From NCBI GenBank assembly GCA_028275165.1, contig JAQCNF010000119.1, forward strand, positions 1-46,815: a stretch of 46,815 bases of DNA, in the 5' to 3' direction. The first letter of the stretch is position 1. Each line of letters begins with the position of its first letter. The translations under genes were made by a program, and so were the position numbers. Positions 1-9,789 of this stretch are shown here, piece after piece. The notes under the pieces were generated by a model that was given only the letters and a program-made list of their open reading frames with translations, did not search any database and had not been told where the DNA came from. The stretch comes from Haloquadratum sp. Lineage in GTDB: Archaea > Halobacteriota > Halobacteria > Halobacteriales > Haloferacaceae.

Positions 1-925
1 GACGACGTGCGTGAGCAAACTGACCTCGGGAGTCAGCACGCGATTCTCGCACCCACCAAGCCGCACAAGCCATCACCGGCTGTATCGAACGCCGCTCGAA
101 AGGCAAGAAGGTCAGCAAACCGACGTTCACCGCACCCACAGTGAAATACGACACCCGGACGATAACGCTTTTTGATGACGGTACGGTGTTGCTTTCCACC
201 ACAGCGAGCCGCGTCCGGTGTGACCTTGCTCTGCCCGACGACGATGACGGCTACCAACGGCAGTATCTTGACTCCGACGAGTGGAGTCCCACAGAAAGCA
301 CGCTCACCGCCCGTGATGGCGACTACTTCTTGCAATCGGTTTCCGCCGACACAAGAACGATGCCGAACGGAACACCGCTGAGGACGGAACGGTCCTCGGG
401 GTCGACGTCGGTATCGAAAACCCCGCCGGCACCGCCTCCTTTGTCAGCGGGCGAGAGTTAACCCACAACCTCCGTGAGTTCGAGAAGGTACGCGCCGGGC
501 TCCAGCAGACCGGGACCCGAAGCGCCCATCGAAGGCTGGAACAGTCGAGTGGGCGCGAACTTCGGTACATCTGCGACGTACTCCACCGGGCGTCGAACGC
601 GATAGTGAACGAAGCACTCCGATTCGAGTGTGACGTGATAGCCTTCAAGGAGTTGACCAACATCCGCGTGCGCACGGGTGCGTCGTGGGGCAACAAGTGG
701 GCGTTCCGAACACTGTACGAGCAGGTGGAGTACAGATCCGAAGCCGAAGAGATTTAGCTGAAGCAGGTGGGCTCGGCGTACACGTCCACGCGGCGCGCAG
801 AGTGTGGCTTCACAGCCGACGAGAATCGCCCGACCCGAAACGATTTCTGCTGTCAGAAGTGCGAGTCGGAAGCGAATACAGACTACAACGCGGCGGAAAA
901 CATCGGGATGCGCTATGTCCGTTGA
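1..925 (+). pseudogene. Decayed TnpB (IS1341-type, IS200/IS605 family), truncated by the window edge
   Basis: Reading across frames gives a TnpB-like protein: a mid-section up to about base 355, then after a frameshift a RuvC-I piece reading LGVDVGIENPAGTA near 400-430, a RuvC-II piece reading IAFKELTNIR near 640-670, and a C-terminal zinc ribbon (CGF...CCQKCE, then DYNAAENIG) near 800-920. An in-frame stop lies near 757. With at least one frameshift and one stop it cannot make a full protein. TnpB is the RNA-guided nuclease carried by IS200/IS605-family elements. The start of the gene lies left of the window. Confidence is high for the family, moderate for the exact lesions. Confidence 0.85.
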
Positions 926-1044
926 GGCCAACAGTCGTCTCGGCGGACGGGCAACAGTCAACTTGCCCTAAACTCTGGGACGGTGACGCCGAGTGGCGGA
1001 TTTACCGCCCACCCGGACGGGTTCGAGGCCGAGGACACGGACAG

Positions 1045-1099
1045 GCCCCACCCTCTACGAGCGAAGTCGTCAGACTGAGCGAAGTCGGGTGGGGTAGTT
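1045..1099 (+). repeat. Right-end inverted repeat of the first tnpB relic
   Basis: GCCCCACCC at 1045-1053 pairs with GGGTGGGG at 1087-1094 and is followed by TAGTT. The same arrangement ends the second tnpB relic at 3751-3800. It lies just after the tnpB relic, where IS200/IS605 elements carry a right-end hairpin, so it is read as the element's right end. Confidence 0.7.
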
Positions 1100-1841
1100 G
1101 ACCTCTCGCTGTTTGGAGCACATGCCTCTGTCACTCCCAGCTCGGTTCCAACGGAGATGCTACAGGTGGATATTTCTCTCGGTGGTAGAGTAAGTATATG
1201 TGTAGTTCAGGTATTCGCACCTCGGACAGCTGCCCATCGTCAGCGTACGCGTAGCCACAGTGAACTCTCCCCGAGGTAGTCGGCTTGTACCGCGCGTATA
1301 CATCAGCTGTTCTCGAAGCCAGCCGAGTCAGTTGTGTTGGTGCATTCTTTTCGATATACAAGATACTCGCACAGTCGGATGGGTGCATCCTTATGGGCAC
1401 ACGACACGCCGCAGATCACCGTCAATTCCTCAACTTCGACGATCGTGTGCCAATTCTCGTTGGCTTATGCGACCAGCTTGGTGCTGATGGAGTGGAGGGT
1501 CAGTTCGAATAGGTTTCTGATCTAATGGACCAGACATTCTCGGGTGCACAGTGTGTCCCGCAGCATTGGGGTTGGATACGGTAATTCTCGTATTCTCCGC
1601 GTTAGTTATCGTCTATTCTCACGCATCGCGTGCCTCTTGCGACGAATGTGAAATGCTCAGTCGCCGTCGCAGCGGTGCAGCTTCGCACTTACACCAATCC
1701 TACACTTGGCTTCAAAACCGTCGTCAATCGCGTGCTGGCCCGACTACAAGGACATATGTATACAATTTTCAACCGCTGCGCGTGGGTCGTGACTCTCGCT
1801 ATCGGGATGAGCTCAGCTCAATACAGCTGTGACTGGATTCG
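1100..1841. other. Gene-poor stretch after the first IS relic
   Basis: About 740 bases without a gene I can support. Short open frames exist on both strands (one on the minus strand at 1131-1400, others on the plus strand at 1285-1512 and 1630-2010). None shows a recognisable motif, and those on the plus strand run into the opposite strand of the M42 peptidase gene or lack a start context. It may hold old gene debris, but I cannot name any. Confidence 0.4.
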
Positions 1842-2906
1842 CTATAATTCACGCTTAAACGGTGCATATGCCGCTGTGAGATCTGCCATTGCACATGCTA
1901 ATTTAGCCACTTCCTCAAGATCCTGCGTGTCTATCACCTCAACCGGTGTATGCATGTATCGGTTTGGAATCCCAACGTTAAGCGAGGGAATTCCACCGCG
2001 GGCGGTATAGAATCCATCAGCATCTGTCCCAGTCCGCGTCCCTGCTGCTTCAAGCTGAACCGAAAGCTCTGCGTGATCAGCAGCGTCTCTAGCCAGGCTA
2101 ACAAGACCAGGGTGATTGACACTTCCACGGGTAATGACCGGCCCTTCTCCGAGCTCAATCGGGCCGAGTTGGCTACCAGGAATATCCGGATTATCTGTTG
2201 CATGTGTCACATCAAATGCTACCGCGGCATCCGGATCCAAGTCAAAACCAACCATTTGAGCGCCTTTCACTCCAACCTCTTCTTGTATTGTGCTCACTGC
2301 ATAGACGGTCGGGTTGACTCCCGCGGCCGCTGCCTGTCGGAGTGTCTCTGCAGCAGCCCACAACCCAACCTGATTATCCATTGCGCGAGCACTCAATAAA
2401 GAATCATGGAGCGGCTGGACATTTGTCTTGATCGTTACTGGATCTCCGATATCGACGAGTTCTTGAGCAGCTTCTTTATCAGGAGCGCCAATATCGATGA
2501 ATTGCTCGTTGATGTCGTCGTACTCTTCGCTTCCCGTATTACGTAGATGAATAGCCGTCTGTCCGATGACTCCACCGACCGGTTGCTCTGCGTGGACGGT
2601 AACATGCTGTCCTTTCGACACCGTTCGGTCAGCACCACCAATACGATTGAGTCGAAGATATCCATCCTCAGTGATGTCTCGAATAATAAATCCAATTTCA
2701 TCAGCATGCCCTGCAAAAGCAATTGAGACATCTGTGTTTACATCACCGTCATACACTGCGACTGTATTTCCGTAAGCATCCGTCTGAATAGAATCTGCAT
2801 ACGGTTCGACATATTCTATCCACTTCTGCTGCCCTGCTGACTCAAATCCAGAGGGTGTTGATGTTGTTAAAAGATTCGTGAGAAATTCATACTGTTGATC
2901 ATTCAT
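1842..2906 (-). CDS. M42 family aminopeptidase (glutamyl aminopeptidase / deblocking type)
   Basis: A 354-residue protein, the usual length for the M42 metallopeptidases that trim N-terminal residues from peptides in the cytoplasm, often as large tetrahedral complexes. The di-metal site is readable: His67 in GHADE, Asp177 in ARAMDNQ, the Glu209-Glu210 pair in IQEEVG, Asp232 in AFDVTHATD and His319 in MHTPVE. All expected ligands and the catalytic Glu are present, so it should be active. It stands alone between two decayed IS regions, with a TAG-free run to a stop at 1842. Substrate preference cannot be read from sequence; some relatives were first annotated as endoglucanases, which is probably wrong. 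Confidence 0.93.
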   Translation of the reverse strand: MNDQQYEFLTNLLTTSTPSGFESAGQQKWIEYVEPYADSIQTDAYGNTVAVYDGDVNTDVSIAFAGHADEIGFIIRDITEDGYLRLNRIGGADRTVSKGQHVTVHAEQPVGGVIGQTAIHLRNTGSEEYDDINEQFIDIGAPDKEAAQELVDIGDPVTIKTNVQPLHDSLLSARAMDNQVGLWAAAETLRQAAAAGVNPTVYAVSTIQEEVGVKGAQMVGFDLDPDAAVAFDVTHATDNPDIPGSQLGPIELGEGPVITRGSVNHPGLVSLARDAADHAELSVQLEAAGTRTGTDADGFYTARGGIPSLNVGIPNRYMHTPVEVIDTQDLEEVAKLACAMADLTAAYAPFKREL

Positions 2907-3244
2907 ACATAATTATCATAGCGTCAGAGTCCTGAATCTACCGCCTGATGAGTATTAAACAAGACGAATTTTGAAGTCCCCTTGGCGTCGGGCCCGAGGC
3001 TTCGCTGTGTCGTCTATATCATCCAGAAACGAATGGGCAGACATAGGAGAATTCACATTCCTCTCGACTTTCCAGAGGTGACTTGAGTGGAATTTACACC
3101 CGAACACCCCTTGTGTCTGGAGAGGTCGCCCCATGACGACCACGAACAACATGGCTAGCGAAGCGTGGCGGCACATCGAGATTACTATCGAGGTGACTAC
3201 ACCGACAGACCATCTGACTACAACCAACATAACAAAATCACCGA

Positions 3245-3800
3245 GTGACAGACCAGTGGTCTACCTTTGTCGAACCGTCACAACACACGACACACCAGGC
3301 GATTAGCCAGATTCACGACGACCTAAAGACGCTGCAGGAACGCCGAAACGGGGGCGACGATATTGGGCGATTGCAGTGGCATGGAAACGGCGAATTTCGG
3401 TCAGCGTCGTACAATCAGTCAAGTCGATACAACGTGGATCACAACACGGGCGACGGCTGGTTCGTTCGACTCAGATGAGAAAAGCTTGGCTGGTTCAAAA
3501 TCCGTGCAGACCGCGACCTCGATGCGCCGAAGAATACTCTCTATCGGGGGCTCAAGCAGTGAGGGGCGGGACGCTTCGAATCAACGTCCTCAGAATCGCG
3601 GACCGATTCTGATGTGCGAACAAGAGCGAAGCTCTCGTCAACGCCTGTGCAGACTTCGTTCGCTACGTTCACGCCATAGCCGTGGATGCAAGTTCGTGAG
3701 AGAGCATCTCACAGGCTGTCAGACGCCGTCTAATACCGTCATCGCAGGAAGCCCCACCCTCAACGAGCCTGCGTCAGCAGGCGAGTCGGGTGGGGTAGTT
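3245..3800 (+). mobile_element. Second IS1341-type relic: N-terminal tnpB fragment plus right end
   Basis: From 3245 the translation reads as the first third of a TnpB (HQAISQIHDDLKTLQERR, later RSASYNQSSRYNVDHNTG), hits a stop at 3476, and resumes with LGWFKIRADRDL. The nuclease two-thirds with the RuvC motifs and zinc ribbon is missing. The relic ends in GCCCCACCC (3751) pairing with GGGTGGGG (3788-3795), the same right end as at 1045-1099. The 290 bases before 3245 contain only fragments. A broken msrB starts directly beyond the right end. Confidence 0.8.
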
Positions 3801-3802
3801 CA

Positions 3803-3983
3803 CTGCTGCTGTCAAAGAGTTCTGTGCTACATCCAACACACCGTCTGTGTCAGTCTCAAAATTTGGTCCACTAAACCGTGGCTCAGTTCCGCGTTCGCGC
3901 AAAATGTCATATTCCTCTTCGGTGGGTCCCTCCTTCTACTCCATTTCAGTTTCTGGGAGTACACCATCGGTGTTGTTAGGCAT
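3803..3983 (-). pseudogene. N-terminal remnant of peptide methionine sulfoxide reductase MsrB
   Basis: From an ATG at 3983 the minus strand reads MPNNTDGVLPETEME, then a TAG stop, then EEEYDILRERGTEPRFSG and ETDTDGV. This matches the conserved N-terminus of MsrB proteins (LPETE-W...EEYxxLRERGTEPxFSG). The TAG sits where a Trp would be expected. The frame then runs into the right end of the IS relic at about 3800, and the catalytic half with the zinc cysteines and active-site Cys is gone. MsrB repairs oxidised methionine; this copy cannot. The family call rests on the remembered consensus of a short stretch. Confidence 0.7.
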
Positions 3984-4671
3984 ACAAACCCACCCAGAGA
4001 TCAATGAATAGCGTGGTGTGTATTACCTTTATTTGAGTACACATGCTCACAGCGGGTGTCACGGCAGTGACAGCTACAGCTCAAGAGCGGAATGAAGCTA
4101 AATTCCGGGTAAGCCACACTGTTTTTTGCACGGCGGCAGCGATGAGAGGACAGAAGTCAACAATGAGAGTAATTTCCAGTTTACACTCGTCGCATACACT
4201 GCGAGCAAAAAAAGAGACTCTCCAACTAATAGATCAACTGTGTCGTTCTTTGTGCCGAATGTATAACAATACACACATATCTACAGAGACTCTGCTCAGC
4301 CGCCTTGTGAGAGGCAATAACACATCACATCAAATCCAAAATTGACCCACTATGCGAGTCAAAACACCCCCTCAGTTCGGTTGGATAATCGCATGACAGC
4401 AAAGGTATGAGTCGGTAATTAAATCACTTTCACTGCGGTCTCATTAGGTTCATACCATCGACCAACATAGGATGGGTTGCTCCACTCTCAACGCCGGGTC
4501 GGCCTATCGGCTCTATTCCAGATTAGTGATATATCTGGACGCTCTCCGAATATCGTGGTAGATAGGCAGATGCGGCGTGTAGCATCTATCGTTTCAGGTG
4601 ACACGAACTGAGTTACCAATCTGAACAGAAACCATGTCATCTTAGCGATGAACGGGGGAGAGATCTAATCA
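3984..4671. other. Gene-free stretch upstream of the ribonucleotide reductase
   Basis: About 690 bases with no supportable gene. Open frames such as 4043-4345 show no family motif. A small hairpin (CCAGAT at 4518-4523 with ATCTGG at 4533-4538) lies 130 bases before the start of the reductase. I looked for a cobalamin riboswitch, which would suit a B12-dependent enzyme, and did not find its conserved B12 box. A purine-rich GGGGGAGAG sits about 10 bases before the reductase ATG and can act as a ribosome binding site. Confidence 0.4.
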
Positions 4672-7600
4672 ATGACTGATCAATCAATAAATACAGACGA
4701 ATTAGCACTACCAGTAAAGAGAACCGAAGGTGAAACGATTGAAGATCGGCTCACTGCGAATGCATATCATAATATTCTTCCGGCACGATATCTCCGGAAG
4801 GATGCCAATGGGGACCTCATTGAGTCTCAAGAGGACTTGTTCACACGTGTTGCGAAAAATATTGCACTGGCAGAAGCGGTATATGAGGCTGAACAGCAAG
4901 ACAGGAAAGTTACAGTAGACCCATCACAACTCAAGCCGGATCATCCACGACGTGATGAACTCGCTGCGGAAGTCTTCGGTGCAGGCGCCACTACCGAGAG
5001 TGACACCAGTACAGTTCTCTCAGAATACAACGTCAACAAGTTTGCATACGATACTGTCGTTCCAGAATTACCCTCCTCAATTCGGCAATCCGTCGAGGAA
5101 CAACGCGAGACATTTGAAAATCTCATGGAGAATTTGTCTTTTGTTCCGAACTCTCCAACGCTGATGAACGCCGGTGATGAACTGCAACAACTCTCTGCAT
5201 GTTTCGTCGATTCCCCGGCAGATGACATTGATGATATCCACCAAACTGCAAAGGAAGCTGCCTCTGTATTCCAGTCAGGAGGAGGCATGGGCTATGCATT
5301 CTGGCAACTTCGTCCATACGGGGATGCAGTCGGATCAACAGGAGGTATCGCCTCAGGTCCAATCACGTTCATGCGGACGTATGATCAGTTGTGTGAAACA
5401 ATCGCACAGGGCGGTGCACGTCGTGGTGCACAAATGGCTGTAATGCGTGTCAGTCATCCAGATGTCATCCAATTCATCCATGCGAAAAATAAGGATGTAT
5501 CGCTCGCACACACACTTCGACTTAATGATCCGGATGACTTTACCCACACCAAATTCGCTGATGCATTAGATGAGGCCCGCGAGCTCATTGATAAGGAAGG
5601 TCGTGTTCCGAAACATCTTCGAAATGCAGTTGAGGGACATTTGTCGAATTTCAATATCTCAGTGGGAGTGACGAACGACTTCATGGAGGCGTTGTTTGAC
5701 GGCGATGAATTCACCTTCACCAATCCGCGTACTGAGGAGCCACATATCGCGACGCCACAGACGAAGGAACTGTACGATATGTTTGACTTGGGTGAGTATG
5801 TTGAGGTGGGCGAGGTACTCTCACTACCTGCACAGGTTCTGTGGAATCACATGATAAACGGGGCACACGAGAATGGTGAGCCAGGAGTCATCTACTTAGA
5901 GCGTGTCAACGAACAGCACTCATTCGATGTTGAACAGCATCCAGACCATCGGATCCTCGCTACAAACCCGTGTCTTCACGGGGATATGCAAGTCGCAGTT
6001 GCTGATGGTCGAGAATCGGTTGCGATCAAAGAGCTTGCAAGAGAGAGTCACGAAACACCGGTCTATACTCTTGACGAGAGTGGGGACCTCACGATACGTG
6101 ATGCGAGCGCATTCAGAACCAGCAGGGATGCACAGATTGTTGAAGTTCACACCGACGGCAACACGACACTCAAAGTTACCCCCGACCACGAGGTTCGGAC
6201 CCGTAACCGCGGGTGGGTAGAGGCTGAGAGCCTTGACAATGGGGACTCACTGGAGATTCTCACGACATACGAGACTCTATCTGACGCCGAAAGTCAGCAA
6301 AAAGACCGCTGGTTGAATGCAGGGGACCGCATAAATCGGCTCGAACATCACCTGACTGAATCAAGGCCTGATATCAATAGCCCAGTGAGGGAAAGTCACG
6401 AGGTACCAGAGGCGGCCCCTCAGCAGACACTGTCCACAGTTACGGAAAATCATGAGGTGACAGAAGTGTCCGTCGCTGACTCAGCTGATGTGTATGACCT
6501 TTCAGTTCCAGAGACACACAATTTCTATGCTGGAGTGAACGTGAGAGAGGACTGTAAAGCTCGCAGGGATGTATTTGTAAACGTTCATAATTGCGGCGAG
6601 CAACCTCTCGAAGAATATGAGGCATGCAACCTTGGACATATCAATCTCTCGACGTTGGTCGCCGAAGATGCACCAGACTGGCGGGTTTGGTATGATGAAC
6701 ACGGCTATTCATACGATGAGTTTGACGAAGCAGTAACAGACTTTCTCGATGAAGCAGTCGACTGGGCCGAATTTAATCATCGCATCGAGTTTGGGACTCG
6801 CTTCTTAGAGAACGTCGTGACGATGTCCGACTTTCCGGTTCCTGAAATCGAGACAAAGGTTCGTGAGATGCGAAAAATAGGTCTGGGAGTGATGGGACTT
6901 GCTCAGATGTATATCCAGTTAGGTATTCAATATGGCACTGAAGCAGGTAATGAGGTCGCTCGTCAGATCATGATGCACATCAACCACGCATCAAAGACGA
7001 CAAGTCATAACCTCGCGAAAGAGCGAGGGACATTTGCAGACTGGGAGGATTCAAAATTCGCTACACCATCTGAGTACACGGACTGGTTCGAACATCATAC
7101 AGGTGAGCCTGCGAACGAATGGACAGATGGCTATCCGATTCGGAATCATAACACAACAACGGTTGCTCCGACGGGAACGACGTCGATGGTGGGGAACACC
7201 ACCGGCGGTATCGAACCGATATACAACGTAGCCTATTATAAGAATGTCTCTGATGACGTGCAAGGCGATGAGATGTTGGTCGAGTTTGATGATTACTTCC
7301 TCCGCACCCTGAGAGAGAATGACATTGACGTTGAGACGGTCAAGCGTGAGGCACAGGAGCAGATGGCTGCAAATGAGTTCGATGGCGTGACTTCATTGTC
7401 AACAGTTCCAGACGCGATTGCGGAGTTGTTTGTCGTCACAGGAGATCTCTCAGGAAAACAACACGCTGCAGTTCAGTGTGCAACGCAGCGAGGAGTCGAC
7501 TCCGCTATCTCGAAAACCTGTAACTTTCCAAACAGTGCCAGCAAAGAGGACATGGATGAGGTGTATCGCTACATCTATCGGAATGGTGGCAAGGGTGTCA

Positions 7601-8412
7601 CAGTGTATCGAGATGGAACCCGTTCGAAACAGGTTCTCACTACGCGAGCACAGAATACAGAATTTGCCGACGAAGCTGAAGCAGCAGAAACCTTAGTTGA
7701 GCAAATTGAAGACGTATTCGGAGGAATTGATGGCTTCTTCGAGAATGAAGCCGTTCAGGCGGCCGTCGACGAAGAGATGGATGCGATCTTTGCAGCAACC
7801 GATGGCGAGCGTGAGTTGGGTCAAAAACAGCCTCGACCAGACGTGCTGTACGGGGTGACACAGCGAATTGACACTGGATACGGGAAGGTGTATGTGAATA
7901 TTAACGAGGATGGAAACAATCAACCGTTTGAGCTGTTCGCGAATATCGGAAACTCAGGCGGCTTTACCGCCTCGTTTACAGAAGCCCTGGCAAAGACTAT
8001 CTCAACAGCACTTCGATCGGGTGTTGACCCACGAGAGATTGCCAGTGAACTACAAGGGATTCGCAGTCCAAAGGTTGCATGGGACAAAGGAGAACAGATT
8101 AATTCAATTCCAGATGCCATTGGGACGGCGATGCGACGGTATCTCGATGGTGACATCAACGAAGAATATCCACAGCAGCAAAACTTAACTGAGGTGACTG
8201 ATACACACGAGTCTCCGGCATCAATTGATCCTGAGACAGATGGGGGCGCTACTGTGAGCACCACAGATGACGTGTCTTCTGAGCGGACAGCAGCTACGGA
8301 TGATATTATTGATGCTGGTGAGAGCCCCGAGTGTCCAGAGTGCGGCAGCATGTCATTGTACTTCTCTGAGGGATGTAAAACGTGCGAGTCCTGTGGATGG
8401 AGTGAGTGTTGA
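4672..8412 (+). CDS. nrdJ: Adenosylcobalamin-dependent (class II) ribonucleoside-diphosphate reductase, intein-containing
   Basis: A 1246-residue precursor; about 1039 residues after intein removal. It reduces ribonucleotides to deoxyribonucleotides using a B12-derived thiyl radical. Visible motifs include NSPTLMNAG and the LSACFVDSP cysteine in the N-terminal half, a glycine-rich QSGGGMGYAF segment, GGARRGAQM, and the active-site block NPCGEQPLEEYEACNLG, which is interrupted by the intein right before its cysteine. PTGTTSMVGNTTGGIEP follows in the C-terminal barrel. The last 26 residues form a cysteine-rich tail (CPEC...CKTC..CGW..C) that probably carries reducing equivalents to the active site. 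It stands alone with no small-subunit gene nearby, as expected for class II. Confidence 0.95.
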   Translation: MTDQSINTDELALPVKRTEGETIEDRLTANAYHNILPARYLRKDANGDLIESQEDLFTRVAKNIALAEAVYEAEQQDRKVTVDPSQLKPDHPRRDELAAEVFGAGATTESDTSTVLSEYNVNKFAYDTVVPELPSSIRQSVEEQRETFENLMENLSFVPNSPTLMNAGDELQQLSACFVDSPADDIDDIHQTAKEAASVFQSGGGMGYAFWQLRPYGDAVGSTGGIASGPITFMRTYDQLCETIAQGGARRGAQMAVMRVSHPDVIQFIHAKNKDVSLAHTLRLNDPDDFTHTKFADALDEARELIDKEGRVPKHLRNAVEGHLSNFNISVGVTNDFMEALFDGDEFTFTNPRTEEPHIATPQTKELYDMFDLGEYVEVGEVLSLPAQVLWNHMINGAHENGEPGVIYLERVNEQHSFDVEQHPDHRILATNPCLHGDMQVAVADGRESVAIKELARESHETPVYTLDESGDLTIRDASAFRTSRDAQIVEVHTDGNTTLKVTPDHEVRTRNRGWVEAESLDNGDSLEILTTYETLSDAESQQKDRWLNAGDRINRLEHHLTESRPDINSPVRESHEVPEAAPQQTLSTVTENHEVTEVSVADSADVYDLSVPETHNFYAGVNVREDCKARRDVFVNVHNCGEQPLEEYEACNLGHINLSTLVAEDAPDWRVWYDEHGYSYDEFDEAVTDFLDEAVDWAEFNHRIEFGTRFLENVVTMSDFPVPEIETKVREMRKIGLGVMGLAQMYIQLGIQYGTEAGNEVARQIMMHINHASKTTSHNLAKERGTFADWEDSKFATPSEYTDWFEHHTGEPANEWTDGYPIRNHNTTTVAPTGTTSMVGNTTGGIEPIYNVAYYKNVSDDVQGDEMLVEFDDYFLRTLRENDIDVETVKREAQEQMAANEFDGVTSLSTVPDAIAELFVVTGDLSGKQHAAVQCATQRGVDSAISKTCNFPNSASKEDMDEVYRYIYRNGGKGVTVYRDGTRSKQVLTTRAQNTEFADEAEAAETLVEQIEDVFGGIDGFFENEAVQAAVDEEMDAIFAATDGERELGQKQPRPDVLYGVTQRIDTGYGKVYVNINEDGNNQPFELFANIGNSGGFTASFTEALAKTISTALRSGVDPREIASELQGIRSPKVAWDKGEQINSIPDAIGTAMRRYLDGDINEEYPQQQNLTEVTDTHESPASIDPETDGGATVSTTDDVSSERTAATDDIIDAGESPECPECGSMSLYFSEGCKTCESCGWSEC
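5971..6591 (+). other. Mini-intein inside nrdJ (precursor residues 434-640)
   Basis: A 207-residue insertion splits the active-site block: ...ATNP, then CLHGDMQVAV..., ending ...VFVNVHN, then CGEQPLEEYEACNLG. Splicing residues are all there: Cys434 at the start, the block B Thr503-x-x-His506 in KVTPDHEV, block F VYDLSVPETHNFYA at 607-620, and His639-Asn640 before the +1 nucleophile Cys641. No LAGLIDADG homing-endonuclease blocks are present, so it is a mini-intein that should still splice but cannot home by itself. The +1 cysteine is also the radical cysteine of the reductase. Residues 621-633 are extra compared with the usual short block F to G spacing. Confidence 0.93.
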
Positions 8413-8570
8413 ACTGTTGAATTAGCTACAGACCCTTAGGACAGGACACTATTATATATCATCACAATCGTCGATTTCGATAGGTCGATCTTTGCATTCT
8501 CTTTACTTATCATAGAAGAAATAATACTTACAACTCAGCGACGCTGCAGTGCGTCTGAGATTAAATTACT
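8413..8570. other. Short spacer after nrdJ
   Basis: About 160 A+T-rich bases between the nrdJ stop and the decayed tnpA. There are T-rich runs but no clear hairpin terminator and no gene. Confidence 0.4.
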
Positions 8571-9065
8571 TCAATACGCCTGTGATGATTGTATCGAATA
8601 AAGAAAACAGCAAGCGTTCCACGGACCACCTGGCCCGTATAAATCGTGTACGCTCGCCTCATGTTCAGTATCCTCAATGTACCGACGAATCACATCCCCG
8701 GACATCGCACCAGTCGTCCCGACGTAGGAACCATCCTTCCACAGACCACTCCCCGAGAGGTCTGTTCAATTTCTGGGTGGGGTTTCAGGATTTTCCCCTC
8801 AAGTAGCTCTTGAATTGCTGGGCAATCTCGGCAAGACTCCATTTCGAGTCGAGTCAGCCTCCATGAACAAATGAACGTGGTCAATAGCAATCTCCATCGA
8901 CACAGTCTCGTGGCCGAATCGTCCCATCTCACCCCGTCCGATTCAGCAGTCCCGTTAGGACAACCCTTGAGACCGAAAGTTTGTCTCGGACTTACCACGA
9001 CATCCCGTGTCGGTATTTCCGACACTCCACGAAGTAATACTCACACGAACGAATCGAGTGTGCAT
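8571..9065 (-). pseudogene. Decayed IS200-type TnpA (Y1 HUH transposase)
   Basis: Read in several frames on the minus strand, the sequence gives YYFVECRKYRHGM near the start, then MEIAIDHVHLFMEADS around 8850-8890 with the His-x-His metal site of HUH transposases, then WKDGSYVGTTG, IRRYIEDTEHEA and a C-terminus ending SSQAY before a TGA at 8571. Frameshifts and in-frame stops (for example in the RDKL...GLS-stop region near 8950-8990) break it. TnpA performs single-strand excision and insertion of IS200/IS605 elements. This copy is dead, but shows that an autonomous element was once present. Confidence 0.85.
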
Positions 9066-9106
9066 GACTCCTGCACTCTCCTATCCTACTATCGACTTTT
9101 CTGCTG

Positions 9107-9640
9107 ATGTGGAACGATAATCAACACACGGGTGTCGAAGAAGTCACGAAGACCGCCCACACTCGATTTTGCAGAGAGTCTGTGAGCGGTCACGGCTCAA
9201 AAATGCCCGATTCACTGCACGAGACACCTCCAGTGACACACCCCGTCCCAAGCAAGACGGCTACAGCAAGGTCGAGATTCAACGAAAAGTTGACCGCGAC
9301 GACTTCCTGTAGAACAACAAGTGTGCGGTCGTCGCCAAGGTTTGCGAGTGTGGAACTCCTACGAAAAACTCATTAACTGGTAGGACGATCAAAATGAGAC
9401 AAACGTCGCGAAAGCGTCTCCGTCTCCACAACCGATAAGAAAGCCGAATTCAACCCACGGCGTGACGGCTTGGCTGATGCGAACCGTGGAGCCCAGTCGG
9501 ACACCCGACCGCGGAGGGACTAATATTTCATTCCGGCGAAGCGCCCGATACATGTGGGTGGGAAGGGTCGTTTGACCGAGCGCGCTGGAAAGTGTCAAGA
9601 ATACGGTTGATTTCATCTTAGCAGATCGATGGTCCATATC
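9107..9640. mobile_element. Unidentified relic next to the broken tnpA
   Basis: No intact gene. The stretch is richer in G+C than its surroundings and contains short coding-like pieces (for example VEIQRKVDRDDF and CECGTPTKNS on the plus strand) separated by stops and frameshifts. Its end (about 9493-9600) resembles 28043-28170: both carry a CCCAGTCGG, a TTCCG, a GGGAAGGG-C/T-CGTTT and a GACCG...CGCGCTGGAAAG in the same order. It is therefore probably decayed mobile DNA; the family is not clear to me. Confidence 0.45.
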
Positions 9641-9762
9641 ATAGCCGCGCGACTCGGCAGGGGTGTCTCTCGCGCGCGATTGTTCGGACAGTTCACGATA
9701 TCTTCACAGCATTCACTGATGTGGTGGAATTAACTCGTTAACGACCGTCGGTCGATATCTTC

Positions 9763-9768
9763 TTTAAT
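9763..9768 (+). promoter_or_regulatory. TATA box for the zinc-finger microprotein
   Basis: TTTAAT centred about 25 bases before the ATG at 9790, the spacing of a leaderless haloarchaeal transcript. A partly palindromic CGACCGTCGGTCG lies just upstream (9742-9754). Confidence 0.5.
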
Positions 9769-9789
9769 TCTGATTGAGCCAATATATAT

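Noticed and set aside
1630-2010. 126-codon plus-strand frame
   Set aside because: Overlaps the strongly supported M42 peptidase on the opposite strand and shows no motif.
4043-4345. 100-codon plus-strand frame
   Set aside because: Composition rich in Arg, Ser and Thr, not acidic, and no family resemblance.
3984-4671. Cobalamin riboswitch before nrdJ
   Set aside because: The conserved B12 box and neighbouring elements were not found; only a small hairpin is present.
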